The notes under the pieces: generated by a model | Seen by the model: only the letters and a program-made list of their open reading frames with translations | Database searches by the model: none | Told to the model about the DNA's origin: nothing | Program-made: the position numbers and the translations under genes | In this document: positions 21,936 through 36,462 of the stretch, in pieces | How the letters are laid out: every line of letters starts with the position of its first letter | How positions within the stretch are numbered: position 1 is the first letter of the stretch | Assembly: GCA_024637155.1 (NCBI GenBank) | Contig: JAGXFR010000034.1 | Span: forward strand, 37,149-101,148 | DNA length: 64,000 bases | Origin: Burkholderiaceae bacterium | GTDB lineage: Bacteria; Pseudomonadota; Gammaproteobacteria; Burkholderiales; Burkholderiaceae_E | Reading direction: 5' to 3'

Positions 21936-22862
21936 ATGAACGGGAGCTTCGTCGGCGGCCTCGCCTTCGCCTTTGGCGCGGTGGTGATCTGGGCCGCCCA
22001 GCTGCCGATCGCCAAGGAACTCTTCGCCACCGTGGACGCGTTTCACGCGACGGCGTTTCGCTACTCGGTGCCGGCGCTGCTGCTGGCGGCGGCGCTGGTG
22101 CTGCGCGAAGGGGCCGGGGCGCTGCGCCTCGAGGGTCGCGGACGCTCTGTCCTCGGCATCGGCTTCGTGGGCATGTGCTGCTCGCCGGTGCTCGCCTTCG
22201 GCGGGCTGATGTTCACCCGGCCCGAGATCGCCGCGACCATCCTCGCCAGCCAGCCGGCGATGGCCGCGCTGCTCGACTGGGCGTGGCACCGGCGGCGCCC
22301 GAGCGCATTCACCATCGCCTGTGTCGCCGTCGCCTTCGCCGGGGTGGTGACGATCCTCACGCACTGGGATCCCGCCTTCGCGCCGCGCGGGCGCGAGATG
22401 GTGGGCAACCTGATGGTCGTCGCGGGCGCGCTGTGCTGGGTGTTCTACACGTTGGCGAGCGCGCAGCGCGGCAACTGGTCGACGCTGCGCTTCACCACGC
22501 TGACCATGCTGCCCGGGGCGGCGGGAACGATCGTCGTGGCCACCACGCTGGCGGCGATCGGGGTGTTCCCGGTGCCGGCGCTGCAGGTGTGGCTCGACTC
22601 CGCCTGGCAGGTGGCCTATCTGGCGCTTGCCGGGGTGCTGATCGCGATGATGATGTGGAACGCGGGTGCGCGGCGCGTCGGCGCGCTCAACGCGACCCTG
22701 CTGCTCAACCTGATCCCGGTCATCACCTTCGCGATTCGCCTCGCGCAGGGCCACGACGTGCCGGTGATCGACATGGTCGGCGCCGCGCTGGTGGTCGGCG
22801 CGCTGGTCGCCAACAACCTCTACCTGCGGCGGCTCTACCGGGCGGCTGTGCCAGCGATCTGA
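21936..22862 (+). CDS. EamA/DMT superfamily transporter
   Basis: A 308-residue inner-membrane protein with ten predicted helices in two EamA repeats (about 5-140 and 150-300). It is probably an exporter or permease of a small metabolite; the substrate is unknown. The ATG at 21936 gives the MNGSFVGGLAFAFGAVVIWA start typical of the family and lies just after the atp terminator, so the gene must have its own promoter or depend on readthrough. Confidence 0.88.
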   Translation: MNGSFVGGLAFAFGAVVIWAAQLPIAKELFATVDAFHATAFRYSVPALLLAAALVLREGAGALRLEGRGRSVLGIGFVGMCCSPVLAFGGLMFTRPEIAATILASQPAMAALLDWAWHRRRPSAFTIACVAVAFAGVVTILTHWDPAFAPRGREMVGNLMVVAGALCWVFYTLASAQRGNWSTLRFTTLTMLPGAAGTIVVATTLAAIGVFPVPALQVWLDSAWQVAYLALAGVLIAMMMWNAGARRVGALNATLLLNLIPVITFAIRLAQGHDVPVIDMVGAALVVGALVANNLYLRRLYRAAVPAI

Positions 22863-23106
22863 GGCGCTGGTTGCGGCGTTCGTCGTCCCGCGCGGATTGC
22901 GGTGGCCTGACGGCGGCACGTCGAGCCTCCGCTCCGCGTGCGAGCGATAGCACACCCGGATGCCGCCGCAACGCCCGGACGCGTCCGCGCGCCCCGACGC
23001 CCCGTGAGTGCATATCCCCGCAACCCGTGGGAGAATAGACGACCCGATCCGCGCCCCGGGCGTCGGAGGGGACGCGCAAGTGCACCCGTCAGGAGGACCG
23101 TCGACT

Positions 23107-23289
23107 TTGGCCAGCCCCAACTATTCGTACCAGAAGCGCCAGCGAGAACTCGCCAAGAAACAGAAGAAGGAGGCGAAGCTCGCCCGCAAGAGTGAGAAAC
23201 CCGCCACGGACGACCCCGATGCGGAACCCCTGGAAGGGGGGGACGGCGCCGACGAAGGGGCACCTGCGCAAGAGGGAGATCCGTCCTAG
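23107..23289 (+). CDS. Small basic Lys/Arg-rich protein of unknown function
   Basis: A 60-residue protein starting with TTG, 10 bp after a perfect AGGAGG at 23091-23096. The N-terminal half (SYQKRQRELAKKQKKEAKLA) is strongly basic and helical; the C-terminal half is acidic and Gly-rich. Short proteins with this YxKRQRELAKK pattern are common next to housekeeping genes in Burkholderiales and have no assigned function. A nucleic-acid or ribosome association is a guess from charge. The open frame to 23008 lacks a better start signal. Confidence 0.7.
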   Translation: MASPNYSYQKRQRELAKKQKKEAKLARKSEKPATDDPDAEPLEGGDGADEGAPAQEGDPS

Positions 23290-23361
23290 CGCGACGAACC
23301 CGGCCAGCGGCCCTGCGCCATCGGCCCTCCGCCCCGGTAGCCGCTGCGGTCGCGCTCCCCC

Positions 23362-25923
23362 GTGAAGCTCTTTCCCGGCCTCCAGCCGTTGTACCGCTCC
23401 CTGCTGCGCATCGCACTGCGCCGCACGGTGCGCACGACCGTCGTCCCCGAGCAGTTCGACGCCCTCGGCCTGGACCGCGGCAAGCCGATCGTCTACGCGC
23501 TGCAGATGCAGCAGGTCTCGACGCTGCTGATTCTCGATGAGGTCGCACGCCAGCTCGGATTGCCGGAGCCGCTGCTGCCGCTGGTTTCGGGCGCCGTCCA
23601 GGAGCGCCGCTCCTTTTTCTTCCTGACCAACAATGGCCAGCCCACGCCGCTGCGGCGCAACCCCTATGTGTATTCGCGGCGCCTGCGCCGGCTGATCGAC
23701 GCGACCCTGGTCGATCCTTCGGTTGACGTCCAGCTGGTGCCGGTGAGCGTGTTCTGGGGACGCGGGCCGATCACGCGCAAGGAAACGGTGATTCGTGCGC
23801 TCTTTGCCGACAGCTGGCGTCCGCCCGGACTCATCCGGCAGGCGATCCGGGTGCTGCTCCACGGGCGCGAAACGCTGGTGAAATTCGGTACGCCGATCGA
23901 GCTGCGCGCTGCCGTCGCCGCGGGCGAGCCTGCCACGGCGATGCGCCGCGTCGGGCGCCTGCTGCGCGGGCGCTTCAAGCGCGAACGCGAACTCGCGGTC
24001 GGCCCCGACCTCTCGCATCGCCACACGGTGATCAACAACGTCGTCGACAGCGCGCCGGTGCAGGCGGCGATCGCCGCCGAAGCCAGCCTGCGCGGGGTCC
24101 CGATCGAAAAGGAGGAACTGCGCGCCCGGCGCTATGCCTACGAGATCGCCTCCGACTATTCGTACCCGGTGGTGCGCGCCTTCATCGTTGCGCTCACCGT
24201 GATCTGGAACCGCATCTACGACGGCGTGCGCGTCTTTCGATTCGAATCGATCGAGGCCATCGCCGGGGCAGGAGCTGGCACCGGCATCGTCTACGTCCCC
24301 TGCCATCGCAGCCATATCGACTACCTGCTGCTGTCCTTCGTGATCTATCGCCGCGGCTTGCAGCCGCCGCACATTGCCGCGGGCTCGAACCTCAACCTGC
24401 CGGTGCTCGGTCCGCTGCTGCGCGGCGGCGGAGCCTTCTACCTGCGCCGCAGCTTCCGCGGCCAGCCGCTCTATGCCGAGGTGTTCACCGAGTACCTGCA
24501 CACGGTGCTGCGCCGTGGCTTTCCGGTCAAGTACTTCGTCGAGGGTGGGCGCAGCCGCACCGGCCGCACGCTTGCGCCCAAGGCGGGCATGCTGGCGATG
24601 ACGGTCAACAGCTTCCTGCGCGACCACGAACGCCCGCTGGCCTTCGTGCCGGTCTACATCGGCTACGAGCGCTTGTTCGAGGGGGACGCCTATCTCGCCG
24701 AGCTGGCCGGCAAGCCGAAGACCAAGGAGTCGCTGCGCGCGCTGTTCGCCACCGCCCGCAAACTGCGCGAGCGCTGGGGCACCGTGTATCTGAACTTCGG
24801 CGAGCCGATCCGCCTGGACACCTTCCTCGACGAGAAATGGCCGGCGTGGCGCGACGTCGCCCAGCGGCTTCCCGTCGGCGCCGGAGCGCTCGCGCAGCTC
24901 GACGACCAGGGCGAGAATGATCGGCGCGAGGCGATCGCCGAGCTGGCCCGGCTGGTCGTCACGCGCATCAACGAGGCCGTCGTGATCAACCCGGTCAACC
25001 TGATCGCGGTCGTGATGCTCGGCGTAACCCGCCAGGCGATGGATGCGGAGTTGCTGGCCGGGCAGGTCGATCTGTTCAAGCGCCTGCTCACGAGCAGCCC
25101 CTACTCGGCGTGCCAGCGCATTACCGAGCTCGACGGCGCCGCAGTCGTCGCCTATGCCGAGGACTTCGGGTTGCTCGAGCGCGTCGCGCACCCGCTGGGC
25201 GACATCCTGCAGGTGCCCTCCGGTCAGATCGAGAAACTCGGATACTTCCGCAACAACGTGATGCATGCTTTCGCGATGCCGGCGCTGCTCGCCTGCCTGA
25301 TCGCGCAGAACGAGACGCTCGACCCGCCCAAGCTGGTGCGCGTTGCGCGCCAGCTCTTCATGTTCCTGCGCGCCGAGCTGTTTCTCTCCTGGTCGAACGA
25401 AGACCTCGACGCGCGGCTCGCGGCCTGCGTCGAAGCCCTGCGCGCGCTCGGACTGGTCCGCGACCAGGGCGCGCTGCTCACGCCGCCGGACCCCAGCGCG
25501 CCGGAGTCGATCGCGCTGCACGCGCTCGCCAACATCATCCGGCTCCCGATCGAGCGTTACGTGCTTGCCGTGGCGACGCTGGTGCGCTCGGGCGCAGGGG
25601 TTCTGAGCGCCGACGAACTCCTCGACTACTGCTGCCTGCTCGCGCAGCGCTTCGCGCTGCTCCACGGGACGGGCGGGCCGGAGTTCTGCGACCGCGGCGC
25701 GTTGCGCGCAATCATCGACACCCTGATCGGCACCGAGCTGGTCACGGTGCACGACGGGCGGCTGCATTTCTCCGACACCTTGGACGCGATCGCCCACGAC
25801 GCGCACTATCTGCTTTCGGCCGATACGCGGCTCGCGATCGCGCACGCCGGGCAGCTCGCGCAGGCGCGGGCGACGCCGGCCGCCGCCGCGGGCGCTGCCG
25901 AGGCCGCCGAGGCTGCCGACTGA
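23362..25923 (+). CDS. plsB: Glycerol-3-phosphate 1-O-acyltransferase PlsB
   Basis: An 853-residue membrane-associated acyltransferase (EC 2.3.1.15) making lysophosphatidic acid in phospholipid synthesis. The catalytic HRSHID motif is at residues 315-320, near the E. coli position, followed by GGGAFYLRR, FVEGGRSRTGR and the Pro-containing block LAFVPVYIGYE, the four glycerolipid acyltransferase motifs. The C-terminal tail is Ala-rich. It starts with GTG after a weak ribosome-binding site. Confidence 0.95.
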   Translation: MKLFPGLQPLYRSLLRIALRRTVRTTVVPEQFDALGLDRGKPIVYALQMQQVSTLLILDEVARQLGLPEPLLPLVSGAVQERRSFFFLTNNGQPTPLRRNPYVYSRRLRRLIDATLVDPSVDVQLVPVSVFWGRGPITRKETVIRALFADSWRPPGLIRQAIRVLLHGRETLVKFGTPIELRAAVAAGEPATAMRRVGRLLRGRFKRERELAVGPDLSHRHTVINNVVDSAPVQAAIAAEASLRGVPIEKEELRARRYAYEIASDYSYPVVRAFIVALTVIWNRIYDGVRVFRFESIEAIAGAGAGTGIVYVPCHRSHIDYLLLSFVIYRRGLQPPHIAAGSNLNLPVLGPLLRGGGAFYLRRSFRGQPLYAEVFTEYLHTVLRRGFPVKYFVEGGRSRTGRTLAPKAGMLAMTVNSFLRDHERPLAFVPVYIGYERLFEGDAYLAELAGKPKTKESLRALFATARKLRERWGTVYLNFGEPIRLDTFLDEKWPAWRDVAQRLPVGAGALAQLDDQGENDRREAIAELARLVVTRINEAVVINPVNLIAVVMLGVTRQAMDAELLAGQVDLFKRLLTSSPYSACQRITELDGAAVVAYAEDFGLLERVAHPLGDILQVPSGQIEKLGYFRNNVMHAFAMPALLACLIAQNETLDPPKLVRVARQLFMFLRAELFLSWSNEDLDARLAACVEALRALGLVRDQGALLTPPDPSAPESIALHALANIIRLPIERYVLAVATLVRSGAGVLSADELLDYCCLLAQRFALLHGTGGPEFCDRGALRAIIDTLIGTELVTVHDGRLHFSDTLDAIAHDAHYLLSADTRLAIAHAGQLAQARATPAAAAGAAEAAEAAD

Positions 25924-25974
25924 AGCACCATGGCGTCCGCGTGCAGCGGCAAAGCGCGGGCCCGGTGTCCGCAG

Positions 25975-25980
25975 TAAAAT
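25975..25980 (+). promoter_or_regulatory. Possible -10 element upstream of hemE
   Basis: TAAAAT (5 of 6 to the -10 consensus) lies 42 bp before the hemE start in GC-rich sequence. No convincing -35 is found at the right distance, so this is a weak call. Confidence 0.35.
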
Positions 25981-26022
25981 GCCCGGCTTGGCCGGCAAAC
26001 CGCCGCGCCGTCACGGGAATCC

Positions 26023-27156
26023 ATGGCCTTGATCAACGATAGCTTTCTGCGGGCGCTGCGGCGCGAGCCCACCGAGCACACCCCTGTCTGGCTGATGCGC
26101 CAGGCCGGGCGCTACCTGCCCGAGTACAACGCCACGCGCAAGCGGGCCGGCAGCTTCCTGAAGCTGTGCAAGACCCCGGAGCTCGCCTGCGAGGTGACGC
26201 TCCAGCCGCTCGAGCGCTTTCCGCTCGACGCCGCGATCCTGTTCTCCGACATCCTGACGATTCCCGACGCGATGGGGCTCGGGCTCTATTTCGCCGACGG
26301 CGAGGGTCCGAAGTTCGAGCGCCCGGTGCGCGACGAAGCGGCGGTCGCGGCACTCGCGGTCCCGGATCCGGGCGCGGAGCTGCGCTACGTGACCGACGCG
26401 GTGCGCACGATCCGCCAGGCGCTCTCCGGGCGCGTGCCGTTGATCGGTTTCTCGGGAAGTCCGTGGACGCTGGCCTGCTACATGGTCGAGGGTGGCGGCA
26501 GCTCGGATTTCCGCGCAGTGAAGACGATGCTCTACAAGCGCCCGGACCTGATGCACCGGATTCTCGCGATCAACGCCGACGCGGTGGCGGCATACCTGAA
26601 CGCGCAGATCGAAGCCGGCGCGCAGGCCGTGATGATCTTCGACTCGTGGGGCGGCGCGCTCTCCGATCGGGCGTTCCAGGAGTTCTCGCTGGCCTACATC
26701 CGGCGCGTTCTCGCGAGCCTGCACACCGAGCGCGAGGAACGCGTCGCCGGGGAGAGCGGCGAAATGGTGTCGCAGCGCGTGCGCGTGCCCTCGATCGTGT
26801 TCACCAAGGGCGGCGGCCTGTGGCTCGAACAGATCGCCGGCAGCGGTTGCGATGCGGTGGGGATCGACTGGACGCTCGGCCTGGGCGAGGCGCGTGCGCG
26901 CGTCGGCGCGCAGTGCGCAATCCAGGGAAACCTTGACCCGATGGCGCTGATGGCCGCGCCGGAGCAGGTGCAGGCCGAGGCGATCCGGGTGCTCGAGAGC
27001 TACGGAACGCCGTCACCAGGAGAGGGCCACGTCTTCAACCTGGGCCACGGGATCTCCCAGTTCACGCCGCCGGAGAACGTCTCGGCGCTGCTCGAGGCCG
27101 TTCAGACGTTCAGCAGGAAGCAGCGGGCCTCCCAAGTTAGCGCGCCCTCACTCTGA
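26023..27156 (+). CDS. hemE: Uroporphyrinogen decarboxylase
   Basis: A 377-residue enzyme (EC 4.1.1.37) converting uroporphyrinogen III to coproporphyrinogen III in haem synthesis. The signature [12 protein letters not shown] contains Arg26 and Arg30; the other signature is [16 protein letters not shown]. It is about 20 residues longer than usual. There is a short insertion around [15 protein letters not shown] before FTKGGG, and a short C-terminal extension. Confidence 0.97.
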   Translation: MALINDSFLRALRREPTEHTPVWLMRQAGRYLPEYNATRKRAGSFLKLCKTPELACEVTLQPLERFPLDAAILFSDILTIPDAMGLGLYFADGEGPKFERPVRDEAAVAALAVPDPGAELRYVTDAVRTIRQALSGRVPLIGFSGSPWTLACYMVEGGGSSDFRAVKTMLYKRPDLMHRILAINADAVAAYLNAQIEAGAQAVMIFDSWGGALSDRAFQEFSLAYIRRVLASLHTEREERVAGESGEMVSQRVRVPSIVFTKGGGLWLEQIAGSGCDAVGIDWTLGLGEARARVGAQCAIQGNLDPMALMAAPEQVQAEAIRVLESYGTPSPGEGHVFNLGHGISQFTPPENVSALLEAVQTFSRKQRASQVSAPSL

Positions 27157-27486
27157 TCCGGGGCAAGGGCTGGCGCGCCTCGCCAAGGCGCACCAGGAAA
27201 GGCTTTTCAGGGCATCCGTAGTTCCACTTATGCACAGCCGGAGAAGCGGTGCAGCTTACGCCGACCCTTTCGGTGTGTGGTTGAACAAGTCATCGTAAGT
27301 GTTTGTTTTTGTGCGATATTTTTCGCTGAAACCAGAACTTGCCCGTCTCCTCGGGGTTCTCCGCCTTCAGTTTGTTGTGCGCCGCCGTGGAATTGCCCAC
27401 AGTTTTATCCACAGGAGCCCGGCATGCCTCGGAAACCCGCGGAATTCTCGAACTGTTATCGTTGCCACTTCAAGTAACTTCTCACG
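27157..27486. other. hemE-priA intergenic region with DnaA-box-like sequences
   Basis: 330 bp without a gene. It contains a perfect DnaA box TTATCCACA at 27405-27413, a one-mismatch box TTATGCACA at 27228-27236 and a weaker TTGCCCACA at 27393-27401. Between them is an unusually AT-rich stretch (about 27290-27332, with TTTGTTTTTGTG and GATATTTTTCG). This is the composition expected of a small replication origin or a DnaA-regulated promoter; see the finding for the argument against an origin. Confidence 0.5.
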
Positions 27487-29712
<2,226 letters not shown>

Positions 29713-29721
29713 GCAACCCCG

Positions 29722-31773
<2,052 letters not shown>

Positions 31774-31833
31774 TGTGGAACCCCGCAAGTCGCTAGAATC
31801 GGACGGTTCGATTCTCGAGCATGGGGGGCTTTC

Positions 31834-33123
31834 TTGGCACAGGCAATCGAGGGAACGAGTCGGCGCGGCTGGGGCTGGCGGATTGCGGTCGTGCTCATCT
31901 TCGCGGTGGGCGTCGGCGGCTTCGTCGCGCTGATCAAGTTCAAGCCCCAACCCGAGTCGCGCCCCCAGGAGATCCGTCTGCCGCTGGTGCGCGCGGAGCC
32001 GGTCGTCTGGCGCACCGGACCTCTTGCGGTCACCGGCCACGGGTTGGTGCGGCCGGTGACCGAAGTCACGCTCGGCGCCGAGGTCTCCGGCAAGGTCGCG
32101 CAGGTGAGTCCGGGCCTGGTCAGCGGGGGGCGTTTCGCGCGCGGCGAACTGCTGGTGCGACTCGACCCGGCGCCCTTCCAGGCGACGCTGGCGCAGGCCG
32201 AAGCCGATCGGCAGGCGGCGCGCGCGGCGCTCGCGCTCGCCGAAGCTTCGCTCAAGCGCACCGAGGAGCTGATCGCGCAGGGATTTCTCTCGCGCCAGGC
32301 GCTCGACGAGCGCATCGCCAACCGCGATCAGGCGCGCGCCGCGCTCGCGCGCGCCGATGCGCTCGCCGACCAGCGCCGCATCGATCTGGAGCGCACACGC
32401 GTTACCGCGCCTTTCGCCGGGCGCGTGCTCTCGCGCCGCATCGACGTGGGCGATACGGTGCAGCCGGGCAAGGAACTGGCGCGCATCTTCGCCGACAACG
32501 AACTCGAGGTGGCGGTGGCGCTCACCGATCACGAGATGGCGCTGGTCGCCAACCCGTGGGGTCGCGGCGGCAAGGACGCGGCGCGCGCGCGCGCCACGGT
32601 CAGCGTCGCGCACGGCGCTCGGCGCTACCGCTGGCCGGCGCGCGTCGATCGGGTCGAGGCGGCGGTGGACAGTGCGACGCGCAGCTTCAACGTGGTGGTG
32701 CGCATCGCGGCGCCAAACCAGCCGGGCACGCCGGCCGACGAACAACCGGGCAGCGGTCCGCCGCTGGTCGTCGGCATGTACGCCACCGTTGCCATCGAGG
32801 GCCGCGACCCGGGTCGCCACGCGATCGTGCCGCGCACCGCGCTGCGTGACGACGCGCGCATCTGGGTGCTCGACGCTGGCGACACCATCCGCATCGTGCC
32901 CGTGCGCGTGCTCAGCGAAACCGACGAGAGCGTCACGCTGGCCGCGGACGGCATCGCGCCGGACGCGCGGATCGTGGTCAGCGACCTGCGCATCGTCACC
33001 GCCGGCATGGCGGTGCGGGTGATCGAGGACGCCCGGGCCGCGTCCGCGGCGCCGGCCTCGTCGACGGCGGCTCCCGCCGCCGGGAGTGCCGCGCCCGGAA
33101 CCCCCGTCGGCGCCAAACCATGA
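31834..33123 (+). CDS. RND efflux periplasmic adaptor (membrane fusion protein)
   Basis: A 429-residue HlyD/AcrA-type adaptor with an N-terminal membrane anchor (about residues 17-36). The lipoyl halves are EVSGKVAQVSPG and TAPFAGRVLSRRIDVGD, flanking a coiled-coil hairpin rich in Ala, Glu and Arg. It starts with TTG and overlaps the pump gene by 4 bp (ATGA). The C-terminal 35 residues are Ala/Pro/Ser-rich and probably disordered. No outer-membrane channel gene is adjacent, so a TolC-type partner must be elsewhere. Confidence 0.92.
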   Translation: MAQAIEGTSRRGWGWRIAVVLIFAVGVGGFVALIKFKPQPESRPQEIRLPLVRAEPVVWRTGPLAVTGHGLVRPVTEVTLGAEVSGKVAQVSPGLVSGGRFARGELLVRLDPAPFQATLAQAEADRQAARAALALAEASLKRTEELIAQGFLSRQALDERIANRDQARAALARADALADQRRIDLERTRVTAPFAGRVLSRRIDVGDTVQPGKELARIFADNELEVAVALTDHEMALVANPWGRGGKDAARARATVSVAHGARRYRWPARVDRVEAAVDSATRSFNVVVRIAAPNQPGTPADEQPGSGPPLVVGMYATVAIEGRDPGRHAIVPRTALRDDARIWVLDAGDTIRIVPVRVLSETDESVTLAADGIAPDARIVVSDLRIVTAGMAVRVIEDARAASAAPASSTAAPAAGSAAPGTPVGAKP

Positions 33124-36100
33124 GGGGACTGATCGCCTGGATGGCGCGCCACCCGGTGGCCGCCAACCTGCTGATGCTGCTGATCATCGCCTCGGGCTTC
33201 TCGAGCCTGATGACGCTGCGCCAGGAGGTCTTCCCGGAGATCAATTTCGACACCATCGAGGTGCGCGTCGCCTACATCGGCGCGGCGCCCGACGAGATCG
33301 AGGAGTCGATCGTCCAGCGCATCGAGGAACAGGTGCAGGGGATCGACGGCGTCGAGCGCGTGCGGGGTTTTGCCGCCGAGGGCGCGGGCGTGGTGATCGT
33401 CGAACTGGTGCGCGGCAGCAACACCGCGCGCAAGCTCGACGAGGTCAAGTCGGCGGTCGACCGGATCACCACCTTCCCCGAGGGGATCGAGCGGCCCGTG
33501 GTGCGCGACATCGTCAACCGCTCGCGGGCGATGGAGCTGGCGATCTACGGCGACGTCGGCGAGGCGGTGCTGCGCGAGCAGGCGTTTCGGGTGAAGGACG
33601 AGCTCGCGCTGATCCCCGGGGTGTCGCTCGCCGAGGTCACCCGGGTGCGCAGCTACGAGATCTCGATCCAGGTTCCCAACGACGCGCTGCGCGCCTACGG
33701 GCTCACGCTGGCCGACATCGCGGCGCTGGTGCGCCGCGCGAGCCTCGACCTGCCCGGCGGCGACCTGCGCACCGAGGGCGAGTCGATCCTGCTGCGCACC
33801 AAGGGCCGCAACTACCGACGCGCGGATTTCGAGCGCATCGTCGTGGTCTCGAAGCTCTCGGGTGCGAGCGTGCGGCTCGGCGACATCGCCACCATCGACG
33901 ACGGCTTCACCGCCGAAGAGCTGGTGATGCGCTACAACGGCAAGCCGGCGAGCTTCGTGCAGGTCTTTCGGGTCGGCGACGAGAAGGTGCTCGACGTCGT
34001 CGACAAGGTCGAGCGCCACCTCACCGAGAAGCTGCGCCCGAGCCTGCCGCCCGGCATCGAGGTGGCGGTGTGGCGCAACGACGCCTTCGAGTTTCGCAAC
34101 CGCCTCGACCTGCTCATCCGCAACGGCCTGCTTGGCCTGCTGATGGTGCTCACCGCGCTCGCGCTGTTCCTCGACCTGCGCCTGGCCTTCTGGGTGGCGA
34201 CCGGAATCTTCGTCTCGTTCGTCGGCACCTTCGCGGTGATGAGCGCGATCGGGCTGTCGATCAACATGATGTCGCTCTTCGGCTTCATCCTCGCGATCGG
34301 CATTGTGGTCGACGACGCGATCGTCACCGGCGAGAACATCTACCACGAGAACGAACGGGGACGAACCGGCGTCGAAGCGGCGGTTGCGGGCGCGCAGCGC
34401 ATCGCGGTGCCGGTGTCGCTGGCGGTGGCGACGACCATGGCGGCCTTCGTGCCGCTGCTGGTCGTCCCCGGACACATCGGCAAGTTCCTGTTCCAGATTC
34501 CCGCGATCGTGCTCGCGGTGCTGGCGATCTCGGTGATCGAGGCGCTGTTCATCATGCCGCACCACCTGTCGCGGCTGCAGATCGTCGGTTACCAGCCGCG
34601 CACGCGCATCGGCGCGCGGCTGGCCGATCTGCGCCACGCGGTCGACCGCCGCCTGACCGCCTTCGTCAACGGCCCGCTCGAGCGCGCGGTGCGCTATGCC
34701 ACCTATCGCTACGGGGTGGTGATCGCCTGCGGCGTGGCGCTGCTCCTGCTCGGGCTCGGGGTGATCGCCGGCGGGCACGTCAAGTTCTCGTTCTTCCCGC
34801 AGGTCGAAGGACGCTACGTGAGCGCGTCGATCGACCTGCCGCCGGGGAGCACCGCGCAGGCCACGCTCGCGGTCGCACAGCGCATCGAGGCCGCGGGGCA
34901 CGCTGCGGCTGCGGCGCTGCCCGATCCGGGCGGGCCGCTGGTCGGTTCCGTGCTGCTCACGGTCGGGCGGCGCGAGGTGTCGGGGCCGGGGGCGTCCGCC
35001 GCGCTCGGGATTCTCCAGGGCAACATCGCCTCGGTGGTCTTCGAACTGAGCGATCCGGAGACGCGGCAGGTGAACGCCCACGAGTTCGCCAGCAAGTGGC
35101 GCGAACTCGTGGGCGAGGTGCCCGAGGCGCGCAAGCTCACCTTCGTCTCCAACGTGATCAACGTGGGCTCGCCGGTGCAGGTGCAGCTTTCGGCGCGCAC
35201 CGACGAAGCGCTTGGGCGGGCGGTCGCGCGGCTGGGCGACGAGCTGCGGCGCATCGAAGGCGTTTTCGACGTGCGCGACGATCGCGAGCCCGGCAAGCGC
35301 GAAGTGCAGTTCCGCCTGAAGCCGTACGCGCGCACGCTCGGCGTCACGGTCGAGAGCCTCGCGCTGCAGGTGCGCGCCGCCTTCTTCGGGTCCGAGGCGC
35401 TGCGCGTGCAGCGCGGCCGCGACGAGGTGCGCGTCTACGTGCGCCTGCCCGATTCCGAGCGCGACACGCTGGCCGATCTGGCGCGCTACCGCATCCGCAC
35501 GCCGGCGGGCGACTTCGTGGCGCTCGGGGCGCTGGCCGAGGTTGCATTCGGCCAGGTGCCCTCGACCATCGCGCGCGAGGACGGGCGGCGCGTGAATACC
35601 GTCTACGCGGAGGTGGACCCGGGCACGGTCACCGGCCAGCAGGTCAATGCGCGCCTGGTCGCCACCGTGCTGCCCGAGCTCGCCGCGGAGTTCGACGGCT
35701 TCACCTGGACGCTGGCCGGCGAGCAGCGCGACCAGGCGCAGGCGCTGCCGTCGCTGGCGCGCAACTTCGGGCTGGCGATCTTCGTGATGTACACGCTGCT
35801 GGCTCTGGCCTTTCGCTCCTATGCGCAGCCCTTCGTCGTGCTCGCGTCGATCCCCTTCGGGCTGATCGGCGCGACCATCGGCCACCTGCTGATGGGGCTG
35901 AGCTTCGGGCTCACCAGCCTGTTCGGCATCATCGGGCTCTCCGGGATCATCGTGAACGGCGCGCTGGTGCTGGTGGATTTCTACAACGAGGAGCGGCGCA
36001 ACGGCGCCGTGGTGCGCGATGCGGTGGTCGCGTCGGCCAAGTCGCGCTTCCGGCCGATCGTGCTGACCACGGTGACCACCTTCCTGGGCATCCTGCCGCT

Positions 36101-36284
36101 GATTCTCGAGCGCAGCATCCAGGCGCAGTTCCTGATCCCGCTGGCGGTCTCGATTGCGGTCGGCGTGCTGCTGGGTACCGTGCTGCTGATGTTCCTCACG
36201 CCCGCACTGATCATGCTCGAGGAGGAACTGCGCCAGCGCTGGCGCAGGCGCTTCGGGCGGGCGGAACTTCCAGGGAAGGGCTGA
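33120..36284 (+). CDS. RND family efflux permease
   Basis: A 1054-residue inner-membrane proton antiporter of the AcrB/MexB superfamily, with twelve expected helices and two large periplasmic loops. The N-terminus (MARHPVAANLLMLLIIASG) and FPEINFD match the divergent RND group without a strict HAE1 signature. The TM4 proton relay has GIVVDDAIVTGENIYHE. It is ATGA-coupled to the adaptor. The substrate cannot be predicted; the group includes hydrophobic-compound and lipid-related pumps. Confidence 0.93.
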   Translation: MRGLIAWMARHPVAANLLMLLIIASGFSSLMTLRQEVFPEINFDTIEVRVAYIGAAPDEIEESIVQRIEEQVQGIDGVERVRGFAAEGAGVVIVELVRGSNTARKLDEVKSAVDRITTFPEGIERPVVRDIVNRSRAMELAIYGDVGEAVLREQAFRVKDELALIPGVSLAEVTRVRSYEISIQVPNDALRAYGLTLADIAALVRRASLDLPGGDLRTEGESILLRTKGRNYRRADFERIVVVSKLSGASVRLGDIATIDDGFTAEELVMRYNGKPASFVQVFRVGDEKVLDVVDKVERHLTEKLRPSLPPGIEVAVWRNDAFEFRNRLDLLIRNGLLGLLMVLTALALFLDLRLAFWVATGIFVSFVGTFAVMSAIGLSINMMSLFGFILAIGIVVDDAIVTGENIYHENERGRTGVEAAVAGAQRIAVPVSLAVATTMAAFVPLLVVPGHIGKFLFQIPAIVLAVLAISVIEALFIMPHHLSRLQIVGYQPRTRIGARLADLRHAVDRRLTAFVNGPLERAVRYATYRYGVVIACGVALLLLGLGVIAGGHVKFSFFPQVEGRYVSASIDLPPGSTAQATLAVAQRIEAAGHAAAAALPDPGGPLVGSVLLTVGRREVSGPGASAALGILQGNIASVVFELSDPETRQVNAHEFASKWRELVGEVPEARKLTFVSNVINVGSPVQVQLSARTDEALGRAVARLGDELRRIEGVFDVRDDREPGKREVQFRLKPYARTLGVTVESLALQVRAAFFGSEALRVQRGRDEVRVYVRLPDSERDTLADLARYRIRTPAGDFVALGALAEVAFGQVPSTIAREDGRRVNTVYAEVDPGTVTGQQVNARLVATVLPELAAEFDGFTWTLAGEQRDQAQALPSLARNFGLAIFVMYTLLALAFRSYAQPFVVLASIPFGLIGATIGHLLMGLSFGLTSLFGIIGLSGIIVNGALVLVDFYNEERRNGAVVRDAVVASAKSRFRPIVLTTVTTFLGILPLILERSIQAQFLIPLAVSIAVGVLLGTVLLMFLTPALIMLEEELRQRWRRRFGRAELPGKG

Positions 36285-36462
36285 CTTCAGGCCGCGCTTC
36301 CCCTGATTCATCTGCCCGCTCTTCCGGGGCCACATCATGTGTTCGACATCGTACAAACAGGGGGGCCGAGGGGTTCTATGGTGAGCCCCACGACTCCGGT
36401 TTCCTCACGACGGACTGAACGGTCTGTGGTGACAACCGGAATGGAACAGGAGAGGGGAAACC

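Noticed and set aside
23089..25998. A 969-residue minus-strand frame opposite plsB
   Set aside because: Antisense shadow; PlsB motifs on the plus strand are unambiguous.
32625..36356. A 1243-residue minus-strand frame and a 1110-residue alternative plus frame over the RND pump
   Set aside because: Both are shadows of the pump gene, with Arg/His/Asp-rich low-complexity readings.
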